The notes: generated by a model from the letters alone, not told the origin. A DNA stretch of 64,000 bases from Photobacterium marinum (GCF_000331515.1 NZ_AMZO01000023.1:1-64000), one strand, 5' to 3'. Numbered from the stretch's first letter, positions 11,229-19,387 are shown. Numbers and translations are program-made.

Positions 11229-11273
11229 TGTGGGTAAGCTTGGGGCAAGCTCGACTTGTCCTAGCTTATCCCC
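11229..11273. repeat. Imperfect inverted repeat near the left end of the element
   Basis: The arms TAAGCTTGGGGCAAG (about 11234-11248) and CTTGTCCTAGCTTA (about 11253-11268) are near reverse complements with a one-base length difference, flanked by GGG and CCCC. Position next to intA makes it a candidate recombinase binding site or intA control site. I found no matching copy at the right end. Confidence 0.4.
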
Positions 11274-11358
11274 ATGAGACCTTAAGTAATTGGTAAATAA
11301 ACCATGTCGTGCTTTGTATGTGGAACCGTGAGCTAAATCTCATTAAATATACTGTCAA

Positions 11359-12945
11359 TTGGTAAAACACGATTCACCTAGATATATATACAGTGTGAAA
11401 CGTGTGATAAATGGGGTATGGGAGGATTTGGTGACAACGGAGATTTGCTCTTACATCAAGCTGCGCAAGGTTAAAGATGTCTACTATAGAAGACCTATCT
11501 GCATCGATGAAGATACAGGTGAGTTGATAAATGAGTTAGATATGGATTCAGCTCCAATTTACCTAGGCAATATTTCTTTTCTATTTAGCTTCTCCGTTGA
11601 AGAGAAGTACGACAAATCTGGTAAGCACATAGATAGCAAGTTTATCGGCGTTGAGCCTGTTGATGTCGCCAATGCATTTCTTATTGAAACAGCTTTGAAT
11701 GGTGAAGCTCAAGACCCAGATACCACCAAACAAATGTCTGATGCTCTTCGCCATTACTTCCAGTTCCTTGCCGACAAGGGGCTGGAGTGGGACAAGATGC
11801 CTGAGATACGCCGTGAGCGTCCTACCTTTCGCTTCAAGCGGTTTATGGAGCAGTCCGCGAACATTAATGTGCGTAATGAGGCCGATAGAACTGATGACCC
11901 TCTAGCAATTTCTACCGTTAAAGCGTACATGCGGCATGTCACAAACTTTTACAAGCAGATGATCAAGTGGCGTATCCCGTTTGAAAATGAACCATTCAAC
12001 TACGAAGAAGTGAATGTGTCGATAGAAGCATCTGCCTCTGACATGTCAGCCAATCAGAACATGAAAATTACTACTACTGATTTACGGATCAAGGCTAAGA
12101 CACAGAAAGAAGAAGTAGCTAATCACCTTCGCTCTATGAGTGAAGGTGAGTGGGCAGCGTTTGATGAAGTATTGCGAGTTGATGGTTTTTCATTGCGCAA
12201 AGACAAGCACAAGAATCAGTTAGTGCCAATGAAGCTATCAATAGAAGTCCAATACCAGATGATGTTAATGCGTTATTCCGGCCTTCGTATAGAAGAGGCA
12301 GCTAGTGTGCGAAAGCCTCAGATTTTCAAGCCGACTGAAGAACAACTGCGCAAAGGCTACGTTGAGGTCAGATTGTCTCCATCCAATTTCAACAAAACCA
12401 AAGGCGATAAGTCCCGCACCATTGAAGTTCCATCACGTTTGATGCTGAACCTTTATCACTACATTAAATCGAAGCGTTACCGTACCCGTGAGAGCAAATA
12501 TTTGGAAAAGCACCCAGCTCATGTATTGGCTCAGGTTCCGCTTTTTATCAATAAGTCTGGGTGTAAAGTTTCTGCTTCTTCATTGACCACTCGCTTTAAC
12601 GAGATTTGCCTCGCTATTGAGCAAAAATTGGAGCAGCCATTTTCTCATAAGACACACAATATGCGTGCGACTTATGCTGTGTTTCGTCTTCGTGAACGGG
12701 CTGAGTCCCTAATGGAAGCTGGTTTACCTCCGGCTGAGGCATGGTCAAGATCACTGGATCATGTCCGATGCTGCTTAGGACATGAAAGCCATGAAACAAC
12801 CAATACCTACCTAAAACAGGCTCAGGAGGATTTGGTTCCGGCTCATGAGGAAATGGAGGACATCCTAGAGTATGCGGATAGTTTGGCTGGTTCAAAATTT
12901 AATCTTGGCGAGGAGTTTGAGCCTAGTGAGGAGCTTGCCGAATGA
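11359..12945 (+). CDS. intA: Tyrosine recombinase IntA of the SE-type core
   Basis: The 528-residue open frame encodes a complete tyrosine recombinase. An SAM-like core-binding domain spans about 100-200. The catalytic domain has Arg310 (SGLRIEEA), a Lys in NKTKGDKSR, His433-Arg436 (HNMR), His475 (LGHES) and nucleophile Tyr484 (NTYLKQ). It would cleave and join DNA at the element ends. The start is uncertain: no in-frame ATG occurs near the N-terminus. TTG 11359 and GTG 11395 are candidates, neither with a strong ribosome-binding site. The stop overlaps the next start (ATGA), so translation is coupled. Confidence 0.88.
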   Translation: MVKHDSPRYIYSVKRVINGVWEDLVTTEICSYIKLRKVKDVYYRRPICIDEDTGELINELDMDSAPIYLGNISFLFSFSVEEKYDKSGKHIDSKFIGVEPVDVANAFLIETALNGEAQDPDTTKQMSDALRHYFQFLADKGLEWDKMPEIRRERPTFRFKRFMEQSANINVRNEADRTDDPLAISTVKAYMRHVTNFYKQMIKWRIPFENEPFNYEEVNVSIEASASDMSANQNMKITTTDLRIKAKTQKEEVANHLRSMSEGEWAAFDEVLRVDGFSLRKDKHKNQLVPMKLSIEVQYQMMLMRYSGLRIEEAASVRKPQIFKPTEEQLRKGYVEVRLSPSNFNKTKGDKSRTIEVPSRLMLNLYHYIKSKRYRTRESKYLEKHPAHVLAQVPLFINKSGCKVSASSLTTRFNEICLAIEQKLEQPFSHKTHNMRATYAVFRLRERAESLMEAGLPPAEAWSRSLDHVRCCLGHESHETTNTYLKQAQEDLVPAHEEMEDILEYADSLAGSKFNLGEEFEPSEELAE

Positions 12946-14807
12946 ATTTTAATGTAAGACGACCAAAAACAAGAACACTTAAGGGTCGGCAACCTCGACA
13001 GGAAGAGCCACCTAAGGCCGATATCACCCCTATTTCCATCGATGCAATGGAGCTGGCTACCAAAAAAGGAAAATGCTACTTCAAGCGTTTGAAGTATAAG
13101 GGGTGTCCACAAACGGCTTCCGCTGGAAACCATAAAGGTAATTTTTCACCTAACACAGTGCTTATCGATATGCATCGGGATGATTTTATCCATCAGGTGT
13201 ATGGCATATGGATGAAGGCGAAAGAAGATGACAGCCACAGCTTAGCTACACTCCAAAACGTTTTTGACTCTTTAACTAAATATGTTAGTGATTTGGATGA
13301 GGCTGGGCGTCCTGCGGATTTCAGCGCGGGCAATATCAAATGGTATATGGATTTACTGTTTGCCAAAAAGAATAAGGGTGAACTCAAAAAATCTATTATA
13401 GCCAACCATAAACACTTTCTGTCGTTCGTGCTTAAAGCGTTAGGGCGTAGTAAAGAGGCACAGGATTTACCTCCAATCAAAGGTGTTAAGAAAGCTGCTC
13501 AAAACACCAAACCAATGGGTGACAATGACCACACTGACTCCTACCTCATCCTTAATGATGCCTACAAGGTGTATGCTCGTCATCTGGTAGAAGGCACCAC
13601 CCCTGAGTGTTGCCCACTGTTCGACGAAAGACGCGTGCGCTCAATGAAGAAGGCAGATGGTTCCCCTCGATATTTAGATAAAGAGATTAATCAGTTTCGA
13701 GGCACTGCCAAAAAGCGCATTAATGGCTATGGTGACTGGCGCAACCTGATGGTTAAAGTTGCCTTTTTGCTTGTTGCTAGACATTCAGGCGGCAACCTGA
13801 CCCCCCTGTCAAACCTAAAACGTAAGCATGTTCGGTTGAAAAAGCTTGAAGGTGATAAGTATGTGTTTGACCTCGCAACCATCAAGGGGCGAGCACAATA
13901 TGAAGAGCAGCTAATTCCTATGGGATTTAGTAAAAGTCAGAAAGAATTTTTGGAAAGTTGGTTAAATGTGTCTGCGCGGTTTGCGTCTAGCGAGGATGAT
14001 TACGTATTCCCTTCGTTTTCACGAGAAGGAAAGCTGAAACATATTGGCAACAAACCGCAATATGAAGTGAATAAGGCACTAAGTCCCTATGAGCTTCCCG
14101 CCATCCACTGTAGGGTGCTTCGAAAAACACGCAGTAGCAAATACATTAGAGCGACAGGAAATGTTCACAAAGCGGCTGTAGTTAACCGTAACGCTCTAGG
14201 AACAACAATCAGTGAGTATGCTGATGGTAACCAGCAAACCAATGACATTGAGTTGGCTGGAGCTCTGGTGGTACAGGGCAATGTTGTCTCAGGTCAGGAT
14301 AAGCGTGAAGCGATTAATGAGGCAAAGGCTAAGTTCCGAGACCCTCTTAGCGATTATGACTACCAAAAGCGTAAAGGGAAATCAGCGAATAAAACTACGA
14401 CAGGTGTCCGTTGTGGTGACCCTCATGGCGATAAAGCTAAAAAATCTATGCGTAAGATGGCTCGAATTAACCGTGAGTTAAAAAACGGTTCAGAGCCTGA
14501 TACCTGTATTGATTTTCTGGCGTGTTTTGACTGCCCTCATCATGTATTGATTTCTGAAGTAGATGACATATGGCAAATGATGTCATTCCGTGACTCCATT
14601 ATTAGTGCAATTAGTCGTCCGTCTTTTAACAGTATGCCATCTGAAAAGCTCGAAAAGCTTCTAACTAAAACGGATGCAGCATTGGAGCTACTCAAAGAAA
14701 AAGCCTCAGAAAATTATGCACAGGCACGAGAACGTAACGATTACGAGCCGCACCCACTGTACGACGATGAACATGCGTTAGAAGATTTGATAAGGATGTA
14801 CTCATGA
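12942..14807 (+). CDS. Tyrosine recombinase-fold protein lacking the full active site (Tfp-like)
   Basis: This 621-residue protein overlaps both neighbouring recombinase genes by 4 nt. It has a recombinase-like middle (LLVARHSGGNLTPLSNLKRK, then VLRKTRSSKY and LGTTISEYADGN). At the position where active enzymes carry the first catalytic Arg in (S/T)GLR, it reads HSGGN, so it is unlikely to cut DNA alone. A C-terminal Cys/His cluster (CIDFLACFDCPHH) resembles a small zinc-binding unit. By analogy with SE elements and with recombinase-in-trio loci, it is probably a structural partner of IntA and IntB in strand-selective excision. That role is inferred from position. Confidence 0.78.
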   Translation: MNFNVRRPKTRTLKGRQPRQEEPPKADITPISIDAMELATKKGKCYFKRLKYKGCPQTASAGNHKGNFSPNTVLIDMHRDDFIHQVYGIWMKAKEDDSHSLATLQNVFDSLTKYVSDLDEAGRPADFSAGNIKWYMDLLFAKKNKGELKKSIIANHKHFLSFVLKALGRSKEAQDLPPIKGVKKAAQNTKPMGDNDHTDSYLILNDAYKVYARHLVEGTTPECCPLFDERRVRSMKKADGSPRYLDKEINQFRGTAKKRINGYGDWRNLMVKVAFLLVARHSGGNLTPLSNLKRKHVRLKKLEGDKYVFDLATIKGRAQYEEQLIPMGFSKSQKEFLESWLNVSARFASSEDDYVFPSFSREGKLKHIGNKPQYEVNKALSPYELPAIHCRVLRKTRSSKYIRATGNVHKAAVVNRNALGTTISEYADGNQQTNDIELAGALVVQGNVVSGQDKREAINEAKAKFRDPLSDYDYQKRKGKSANKTTTGVRCGDPHGDKAKKSMRKMARINRELKNGSEPDTCIDFLACFDCPHHVLISEVDDIWQMMSFRDSIISAISRPSFNSMPSEKLEKLLTKTDAALELLKEKASENYAQARERNDYEPHPLYDDEHALEDLIRMYS

Positions 14808-16738
14808 CTGAAGTCTTAGCACCTGCTCTTCCGTTATCCCCTGCACCCACAGATGATAACCCTGCGGTGACATTTAATGCTGATGGCTCTCCGCGTTCAT
14901 ATCTTCGTAATATGACATGGGACTTCACCGCCGATAAGCGGGTAAAAATGGGTGGTACAAAAAAGCTGTCTTTTAAAACAAGTCAGTATGACCCCGCCTA
15001 TACACCAGAAGTGCAGCGTGTGATGCACCGAATTGTTAAACAGAGTGCTGAGCTAGCAATAGATACGCTAGATTACAAACTCAATGGGTTAAAAAAAGTC
15101 GTATGTTGCTTGGGGGGCACCGACTGGAGCAGCTTAAATGATGAGCGGGTATGGCACACTTTTAAGAACAACCTTCAATCAAAAAAGCTAGCCTACAGCA
15201 CTGTCCAAGGCGTTTTATCTATGGCAGCAATGATGTCTGGACGGTATATCGAAGACATGAAGAGGCTAGCAGAAACACTCTGCTGTAAGACCAAAAAAGT
15301 TAAAAAACAAAATATTGCACTGCCTGAAAGGATGGGAACCGCTTTATTCAGAGAGGCGGCAGATATTGTCGAGCTATACCATCCACATCGACATGCTATT
15401 AGTGAAGCATATCAGGAATACAACAAGCTTTATGATGAGTATTTGGCATCAGGGAAGCATCAATCTAACTTCCCCAGATGGTATCGAACGAACCATGGAT
15501 ACAATGTCCCTGTTGAAGGTTTCAAGCCTTGTGGTGATGCTATGGTAGTGAATGAAATTCAAATAGCCTGTTTGATTACCGTTTTTGGCTTCAGTGGCTC
15601 TCGATTAACAGAAGGCATGAGCTTTAATAAGGATAGCTATGATGAGGTGACGTACGCCGACATCACGGTGCCATACCTGAAGGGTGAAACCAGTAAAGGA
15701 CAGACAGGTGGAACACCGAAAGAAGAAGTATGGGTGACCCATCCGATTGTAAAAATGGCATTGGAACTGGCGTATGACATGAGTGAGTATGCTCGTGATC
15801 ATTATAGGGAAAAATACGCCTCGCATCCTGACAAAGATACCTACTACCGTGAATTGGACTCGGCCTTTCTTACGTTGGGCATTCGTCACCAAAAGGAAGA
15901 GGTTGTTGTGGGTAACCTTGACAGGGCTGTCGCCATGTTTGCGAAAAAGCATGGGATTGTGGCTACCGAACAGGATGTGGAAGAGTTTAATCTGCTCAAC
16001 CCACATTGGCATGGCTCTTTGAAAGTTGGTGGTTTCCTTCCGAAGCTCTCCCCGCACGATTTCAGACGAACATTTGCCGTTTTCATGATTAGGAATAAGT
16101 TGGTTGGCATTTTGGCCTTGAAACAGCAGTACAAGCACGATAACGCGGTAATGACCCAATGGTATACCAACCATAGCGAACTGGCCTCTCTGATGGATTT
16201 AGAGGTGGATACAGAGCTTCAGGAACTCATTCAGGAAACCAACGAGGAACTGGCTGCTCTCCAACTGTTCGAAATCTACAACAGCAAAACCTTAGCTGGC
16301 ATTGAAGGACAGCGAATTGTTGATAAACGCGGTGGTGAGGAGCACGACGACGTTATTTATGGCGGTGAAGTTTATAAGTCATTGGAAGAGTGTCGCAGCA
16401 TCATTAAGAACAACAACATGAGCATTGTTGAGCATCCAACAGGGTATTGCGTGAATCCCACCTGTTCCCGAATTTGTTCAGACAACAAGTCTGGTCAAAT
16501 TTGCCAACACGAAATTGTTACCCCGAAGAAAGCTCGGGAGCAACTACCTGCCTACTACCGTATGGTTAAGCGATTTAAGGCGCTGAACAACAGTCAGTAT
16601 TACATGTATAGCGTGCTGAAAAACATGCAGCTAGAAATCAAGGCTATGGAAATGACATTTAAGGATTTGGGGGTCGAATTTACCCCTGTGGACGACCTGA
16701 GCATTCAGTGTAAGACCATTGTTGAAGGAGAAGCATAA
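14804..16738 (+). CDS. intB: Tyrosine recombinase IntB of the SE-type core
   Basis: This 644-residue recombinase keeps the catalytic set: Arg267 (FSGSRLTEG), a Lys in PYLKGETSKG, His418-Arg421 (HDFRRTF), His445 (QYKHDNA) and Tyr454 (TQWYTNHS). The N-terminal about 230 residues form the DNA-binding half. The C-terminal extension contains a cysteine group, CVNPTCSRIC plus a later C-x-H, suggesting a zinc-stabilised tail. It overlaps the gene before it by 4 nt, and its stop shares one base with the next start (TAATG). It should act with IntA in integration and circularisation. Confidence 0.88.
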   Translation: MTEVLAPALPLSPAPTDDNPAVTFNADGSPRSYLRNMTWDFTADKRVKMGGTKKLSFKTSQYDPAYTPEVQRVMHRIVKQSAELAIDTLDYKLNGLKKVVCCLGGTDWSSLNDERVWHTFKNNLQSKKLAYSTVQGVLSMAAMMSGRYIEDMKRLAETLCCKTKKVKKQNIALPERMGTALFREAADIVELYHPHRHAISEAYQEYNKLYDEYLASGKHQSNFPRWYRTNHGYNVPVEGFKPCGDAMVVNEIQIACLITVFGFSGSRLTEGMSFNKDSYDEVTYADITVPYLKGETSKGQTGGTPKEEVWVTHPIVKMALELAYDMSEYARDHYREKYASHPDKDTYYRELDSAFLTLGIRHQKEEVVVGNLDRAVAMFAKKHGIVATEQDVEEFNLLNPHWHGSLKVGGFLPKLSPHDFRRTFAVFMIRNKLVGILALKQQYKHDNAVMTQWYTNHSELASLMDLEVDTELQELIQETNEELAALQLFEIYNSKTLAGIEGQRIVDKRGGEEHDDVIYGGEVYKSLEECRSIIKNNNMSIVEHPTGYCVNPTCSRICSDNKSGQICQHEIVTPKKAREQLPAYYRMVKRFKALNNSQYYMYSVLKNMQLEIKAMEMTFKDLGVEFTPVDDLSIQCKTIVEGEA

Positions 16739-17184
16739 TGAGTAAGGAAGCAGAAGCGCAGTTCAGAGCGGCCTTTGAGCGGCTGAAAGCAGGTAAACCG
16801 GAGCGCACTAAGCCAACAGGTAAAATCACCTTAAACAAAATCAATAAGGAGTCTGGTCTTGCGCATAGCTACATCCATCACAAGACTTTTGAAAAATTAA
16901 GGGAAGAGTTTTCCGAAGATATTGAGGGACTTAATAAGGTTAAAGCTAAAGCTGATGGTGAAGATTATGTGGGTGAAGCTGAGAGGACAATAAAGCGGCT
17001 AAGAGATGATGTTAAGACAGAGACACGGCGAAAAGAAAGCTATAAAAGTGACCTGAAAGAGCTCCGTGTTGAGGCAGATGCTGCGATTGCGAAAAGTGCA
17101 ATCATGGCGCACCGCATTTTCGAACTTGAAGCTAGAGAGCGTAGGTGTAACGAAGCTAACGTAATTAAATTCAACAACCGATAA
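16738..17184 (+). CDS. Small HTH/coiled-coil recombination-accessory protein (srap-like)
   Basis: This 148-residue basic protein completes the four-gene overlapping core. Residues about 25-65 (GKITLNKINKESGLAHSYIH) look like a helix-turn-helix. Residues about 80-140 are Lys/Glu/Arg-rich with heptad-like spacing, suggesting a coiled coil. Tn554-family TnpC and SE recombination-auxiliary proteins have the same position and architecture. A role in controlling or assisting the recombinases is inferred from this. Confidence 0.72.
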   Translation: MSKEAEAQFRAAFERLKAGKPERTKPTGKITLNKINKESGLAHSYIHHKTFEKLREEFSEDIEGLNKVKAKADGEDYVGEAERTIKRLRDDVKTETRRKESYKSDLKELRVEADAAIAKSAIMAHRIFELEARERRCNEANVIKFNNR

Positions 17185-17195
17185 GGGAATATGAC

Positions 17196-17504
17196 ATGAC
17201 TGATACAACTGAAATTATTACGCTGAAATCAGATGATTTTCTTTTAGAAATTGATGAAGAGTGCGTACGTTTGACATCGGATTCAACAACCACAGAATAC
17301 AAAACCGCTGCATTTAAAGCGTATCGCGTTCAACAATGGGGTGGTGACATATATTACTGCCTACACGACCTTTCTTCAGATGCCATCATGATTGATAAAC
17401 CTCTATATGATGAAATCGGTAAAATCGGTCGCATTCATGATTGTGACCCTGATGTTCATGAGTGCGTGGAAGGCTATAAGGTCAACATCAATAGTCTTTT
17501 TTAA
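17196..17504 (+). CDS. Hypothetical protein in the element
   Basis: This 102-residue acidic protein (MTDTTEIITLKSDDFLLEID) is rich in beta-forming stretches and Asp/Glu. It has three Cys and no signal peptide or membrane segment. A good AGGGAA site precedes the ATG. It follows the recombinase core by 11 bp and could be read from the same transcript. A weak GGGG/CCCC hairpin with a short T-tract (17527-17545) follows it, which may end the core transcript. I recognise no family. Confidence 0.6.
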   Translation: MTDTTEIITLKSDDFLLEIDEECVRLTSDSTTTEYKTAAFKAYRVQQWGGDIYYCLHDLSSDAIMIDKPLYDEIGKIGRIHDCDPDVHECVEGYKVNINSLF

Positions 17505-17569
17505 TAATCATTCGTGCAATGACATAGGGGTGGTAAGCCCCTTTTAATAGGATTTCTAGGGGAAGAACG

Positions 17570-17902
17570 ATGGCTAATGACAAGCATAACCAAAGGCTAA
17601 ATGTGTCACCAGAGGAGGCTGCGGCCTTATGCGAAAAGCTTGCAGAGTTGCCTGAAGAGAATAGGCAATACGTAATTACGCAGCTTCAAGAAAAATCAGA
17701 AATGGTACAGCTTGAAGCGACTGTAATGACGCAACTCATGGTAAGCCAAGTATCTATGGAGCTTCCTGAGCTGCAAGGTTTAAAACAGTCCGAATTGCTG
17801 GAATTGGTGGTTATGCGCGGGGTAACAGCACTGCGTGAAGAAGTTCAGGATGCAGCCAAAAGCCAATCAAGTGAACGTGAGTACATGCTTAAAGAAGCTT
17901 AA
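17570..17902 (+). CDS. Hypothetical protein sharing a C-terminal motif with the next gene
   Basis: This 110-residue largely helical protein has GGGGAAG before its ATG. Residues about 52-86 (QLEATVMTQLMVSQVSMELP, then ELQGLKQSELLEL) align with residues about 96-130 of the next protein (TLEATPMTRLSLQSVVEMTP, then ELKSLKQAELVEL). The two genes therefore share a duplicated domain but have unrelated N-termini. No known function is recognised. Confidence 0.6.
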   Translation: MANDKHNQRLNVSPEEAAALCEKLAELPEENRQYVITQLQEKSEMVQLEATVMTQLMVSQVSMELPELQGLKQSELLELVVMRGVTALREEVQDAAKSQSSEREYMLKEA

Positions 17903-17910
17903 TAAATGAA

Positions 17911-18525
17911 GCCGTTATCTGGTAACGCTTAACAAGAACACAGAGTAAAAAAATGATTAATGATGCTAACCAGCTAGACTTTGTACGGTATTTTCAGAAG
18001 CGGCTTTTAGACCTTGATTCTAGGGACGGGGCTAAGTTTAAAGCAGATTACGAGGAATTTACCCAAAGTCGTTTAACACGAGATAAAGCCCACCACTTGT
18101 CAGTGTTACTAGATAACGCATTTGGTGATGTTGAAAGCCAAAAGTTGTTGGAAGACTGGGCAGAGGAGCATGTAAGCCCATCGGTAAGAAAGCGTTTTTT
18201 AACGGCACAGAGGCAAAAAAAGGCGAAGGCCAAGCGTCACCTAGTAACGCTTGAGGCTACTCCGATGACTCGCTTATCCCTGCAATCCGTTGTAGAAATG
18301 ACTCCAGAACTCAAGAGCCTGAAGCAGGCCGAACTAGTGGAGCTACTCCTAGAATTAGCCGAATACGCAATTACCTATGCCAATAAAGACAGAGCGATGG
18401 CTGGAGAGATTCTACTGGAAATAATCAAAGATAAGCTGCGAAGAGCCACCGAGACTCAAAGCGCCTAACAAATGCGTCACCTAGTAACGCTGATATCGCA
18501 TGAATTAGCGTCATCAGGTAACGCT
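17911..18525. repeat. Cluster of four copies of a GCGTCACCTAGTAACGC-type palindrome
   Basis: Imperfect palindromes with arms GCGT-AC/GT-ACGC lie at 17911-17928 (diverged, CGTTA/TAACG arms), 18232-18252 (longest, inside a coding region), 18474-18490 and 18507-18525. A fifth copy lies at 22400-22416, and a half-site CTAGTAACGC at about 25250. Three of the five carry the identical 17-bp core. They surround the 171-residue gene, suggesting a sequence-specific binding site or mobile mini-repeat. They lack the long bottom-strand symmetry of attC sites. Confidence 0.8.
17953..18468 (+). CDS. Hypothetical helical protein, partial paralogue of the preceding gene
   Basis: This 171-residue, mostly helical protein has a very basic middle (QRQKKAKAKRH, residues about 85-95), a possible nucleic-acid contact. 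A C-terminal domain is shared with the 110-residue protein upstream. A 21-bp palindrome of the cluster described separately lies within the codons around residue 95, exactly at the junction between the unique N-terminal part and the shared C-terminal domain. That hints that the palindrome took part in making the fusion. The ribosome-binding site is weak. Confidence 0.58.
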   Translation: MINDANQLDFVRYFQKRLLDLDSRDGAKFKADYEEFTQSRLTRDKAHHLSVLLDNAFGDVESQKLLEDWAEEHVSPSVRKRFLTAQRQKKAKAKRHLVTLEATPMTRLSLQSVVEMTPELKSLKQAELVELLLELAEYAITYANKDRAMAGEILLEIIKDKLRRATETQSA

Positions 18526-18671
18526 CATCAAGGGGGCGCAGCCCCCCCCTAATCCAACCTGCATTTATGCGCGATAGCGCAGACACGTAATTATGGTTGC
18601 GCTACAATAACTTTGTCACTGGGGATTGCAGCAACACTTAGGTGAGTGAAATCTGAAATCTCAACGAAACG

Positions 18672-18730
18672 AACTGGGGAGTTACCAGATCCCCAGTTCA
18701 ACTAAACTGGGGAGTTGCCGCTCCCCAGTT
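18672..18730. repeat. Tandem pair of identical-stem hairpins
   Basis: AACTGGGGA pairs with TCCCCAGTT twice (18672-18680 with 18690-18698; 18705-18713 with 18722-18730). The loops differ (gttaccaga, gttgccgc). The repeat period is 33 bp. Stem conservation with loop drift suggests selection on structure. Confidence 0.75.
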
Positions 18731-18811
18731 CAACTGCACAGCTACCCTTCTGAGTTTCTTGACCTACTAGGCATTCCTGATGTTGTACGCAATCGAGCTA
18801 CATAATCTCAT

Positions 18812-18858
18812 AATACGCTATAGCGTATTGACGGCGCGTAATACGCTATAGCGTATTA
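18812..18858. promoter_or_regulatory. Twin perfect palindromes, probable operator pair
   Basis: AATACGCTATAGCGTATT (18812-18829) is a perfect 18-bp palindrome. TAATACGCTATAGCGTATTA (18839-18858) is a perfect 20-bp palindrome containing the same 18 bp. Their centres are 28 bp apart. This arrangement is typical of autoregulated toxin-antitoxin or Xre-type operators, but no such gene adjoins it now. Confidence 0.65.
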
Positions 18859-18957
18859 TGTGCCACCGCAGATAACGCAGTTAAGCTAATAACTGTTAGT
18901 CTAACGAACATTAGTTTAATGAGACAAAAATGGCTCATTAACTACATTTATCACGCT

Positions 18958-19140
18958 CTATGGGTCGTTTTTGTCCCGTTGTGAGATTCGCAGCGCCCAA
19001 GAGCCATCGCCGTTGTCGCTCCATTCGATGCTCATTCCTTCATACCAGCCCAGCAGTTCCACAAGCTCTTTCGGGATTTCAAAATATAGCTCACCGTCTT
19101 TGTTTTCTTTCACAGTTTGAATTGCCGTTATCGTTGCCAT
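18958..19140 (-). CDS. AbrB/MazE-like DNA-binding protein (antitoxin-like), no partner toxin
   Basis: This 60-residue protein has the swapped-hairpin AbrB/SpoVT pattern: ITAIQTVKENKDGELYFEIP, then KELVELLGWYEGMSIEWSD. AGAGGAA lies upstream of the ATG. MazE/PemI antitoxins have this fold and bind their own promoters, and the phased TAAGGTCA repeats just upstream would fit such autoregulation. No toxin frame follows within 490 bp, so it is either an orphan antitoxin or a stand-alone regulator. Confidence 0.68.
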   Translation of the reverse strand: MATITAIQTVKENKDGELYFEIPKELVELLGWYEGMSIEWSDNGDGSWALRISQRDKNDP

Positions 19141-19154
19141 CTGTGTATTCCTCT

Positions 19155-19272
19155 GACCTTAGTAAGGTCAAAACTTGGGGCTTAAGGTCAATTTCGAGAT
19201 CGTTAAGGTCAAAATCTTAGCCTTAAGGTCAGTTTCGATGTTATTAAGGTCAAAATCTAAGTCTTAAGGTCA
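19155..19272. repeat. Six phased TAAGGTCA iterons upstream of the AbrB-like gene
   Basis: TAAGGTCA starts at 19163, 19183, 19204, 19224, 19245 and 19265, a spacing of 20, 21, 20, 21 and 20 bp, close to two helical turns. The copy nearest the gene forms a perfect 15-bp palindrome, GACCTTAGTAAGGTC (19155-19169). All copies therefore face the same side of the helix, directly upstream of the minus-strand start at 19140. This is a likely cooperative operator. Confidence 0.82.
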
Positions 19273-19355
19273 CGATAACCAACCATGTTGCATATCTTTG
19301 GGGGCGTCTGCTATATTAATTATGTTGGGATTAGAGTCTATACCGTCCGATCCAA

Positions 19356-19387
19356 AAAAAGGCCACTCCGTCAGGGGTGGCCTTTTT
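19356..19387. terminator. Bidirectional terminator-like hairpin
   Basis: AAAAAGGCCACTCC pairs with GGGGTGGCCTTTTT around a 4-nt loop. It overlaps the stop of the minus-strand small membrane-protein gene. A related but weaker hairpin recurs in the similar sequence at about 23526-23555. Confidence 0.75.

Larger units (their letters stand above)
18469..18957. other. Gene-free, repeat-rich stretch
   Basis: No credible open frame is seen. It holds two copies of the element's palindrome (18474, 18507), a GC-rich hairpin GGGGGC-GCA-GCCCCC at 18532-18546, tandem hairpins at 18672-18730, twin 18/20-bp palindromes at 18812-18858, and two smaller palindromes, GTTAGTCTAAC (18895-18905) and CATTAGTTTAATG (18909-18921). 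Confidence 0.7.

Noticed and set aside
11102..11358. tRNA gene or tRNA fragment as integration target
   Set aside because: No cloverleaf, CCA-adjacent TPsiC arm or anticodon arm could be found on either strand next to either edge of the element.
17911..18525. Repeats near small genes as integron attC sites or a CRISPR array
   Set aside because: The repeats are short palindromes at irregular distances, one inside a gene. They lack the R'/R'' core boxes and long imperfect arms of attC, spacers are not of uniform length, and there is no integron integrase or cas gene.
18958..19140. AbrB-like gene as one half of a toxin-antitoxin pair
   Set aside because: No open frame for a toxin follows on the same strand within 490 bp and none precedes it closely. 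It is kept as an orphan AbrB-like gene only.
19155..19272. Iterons as a plasmid replication origin
   Set aside because: No replication initiator gene or DnaA box cluster is visible in the element. A position right upstream of the AbrB-like start makes an operator more likely.
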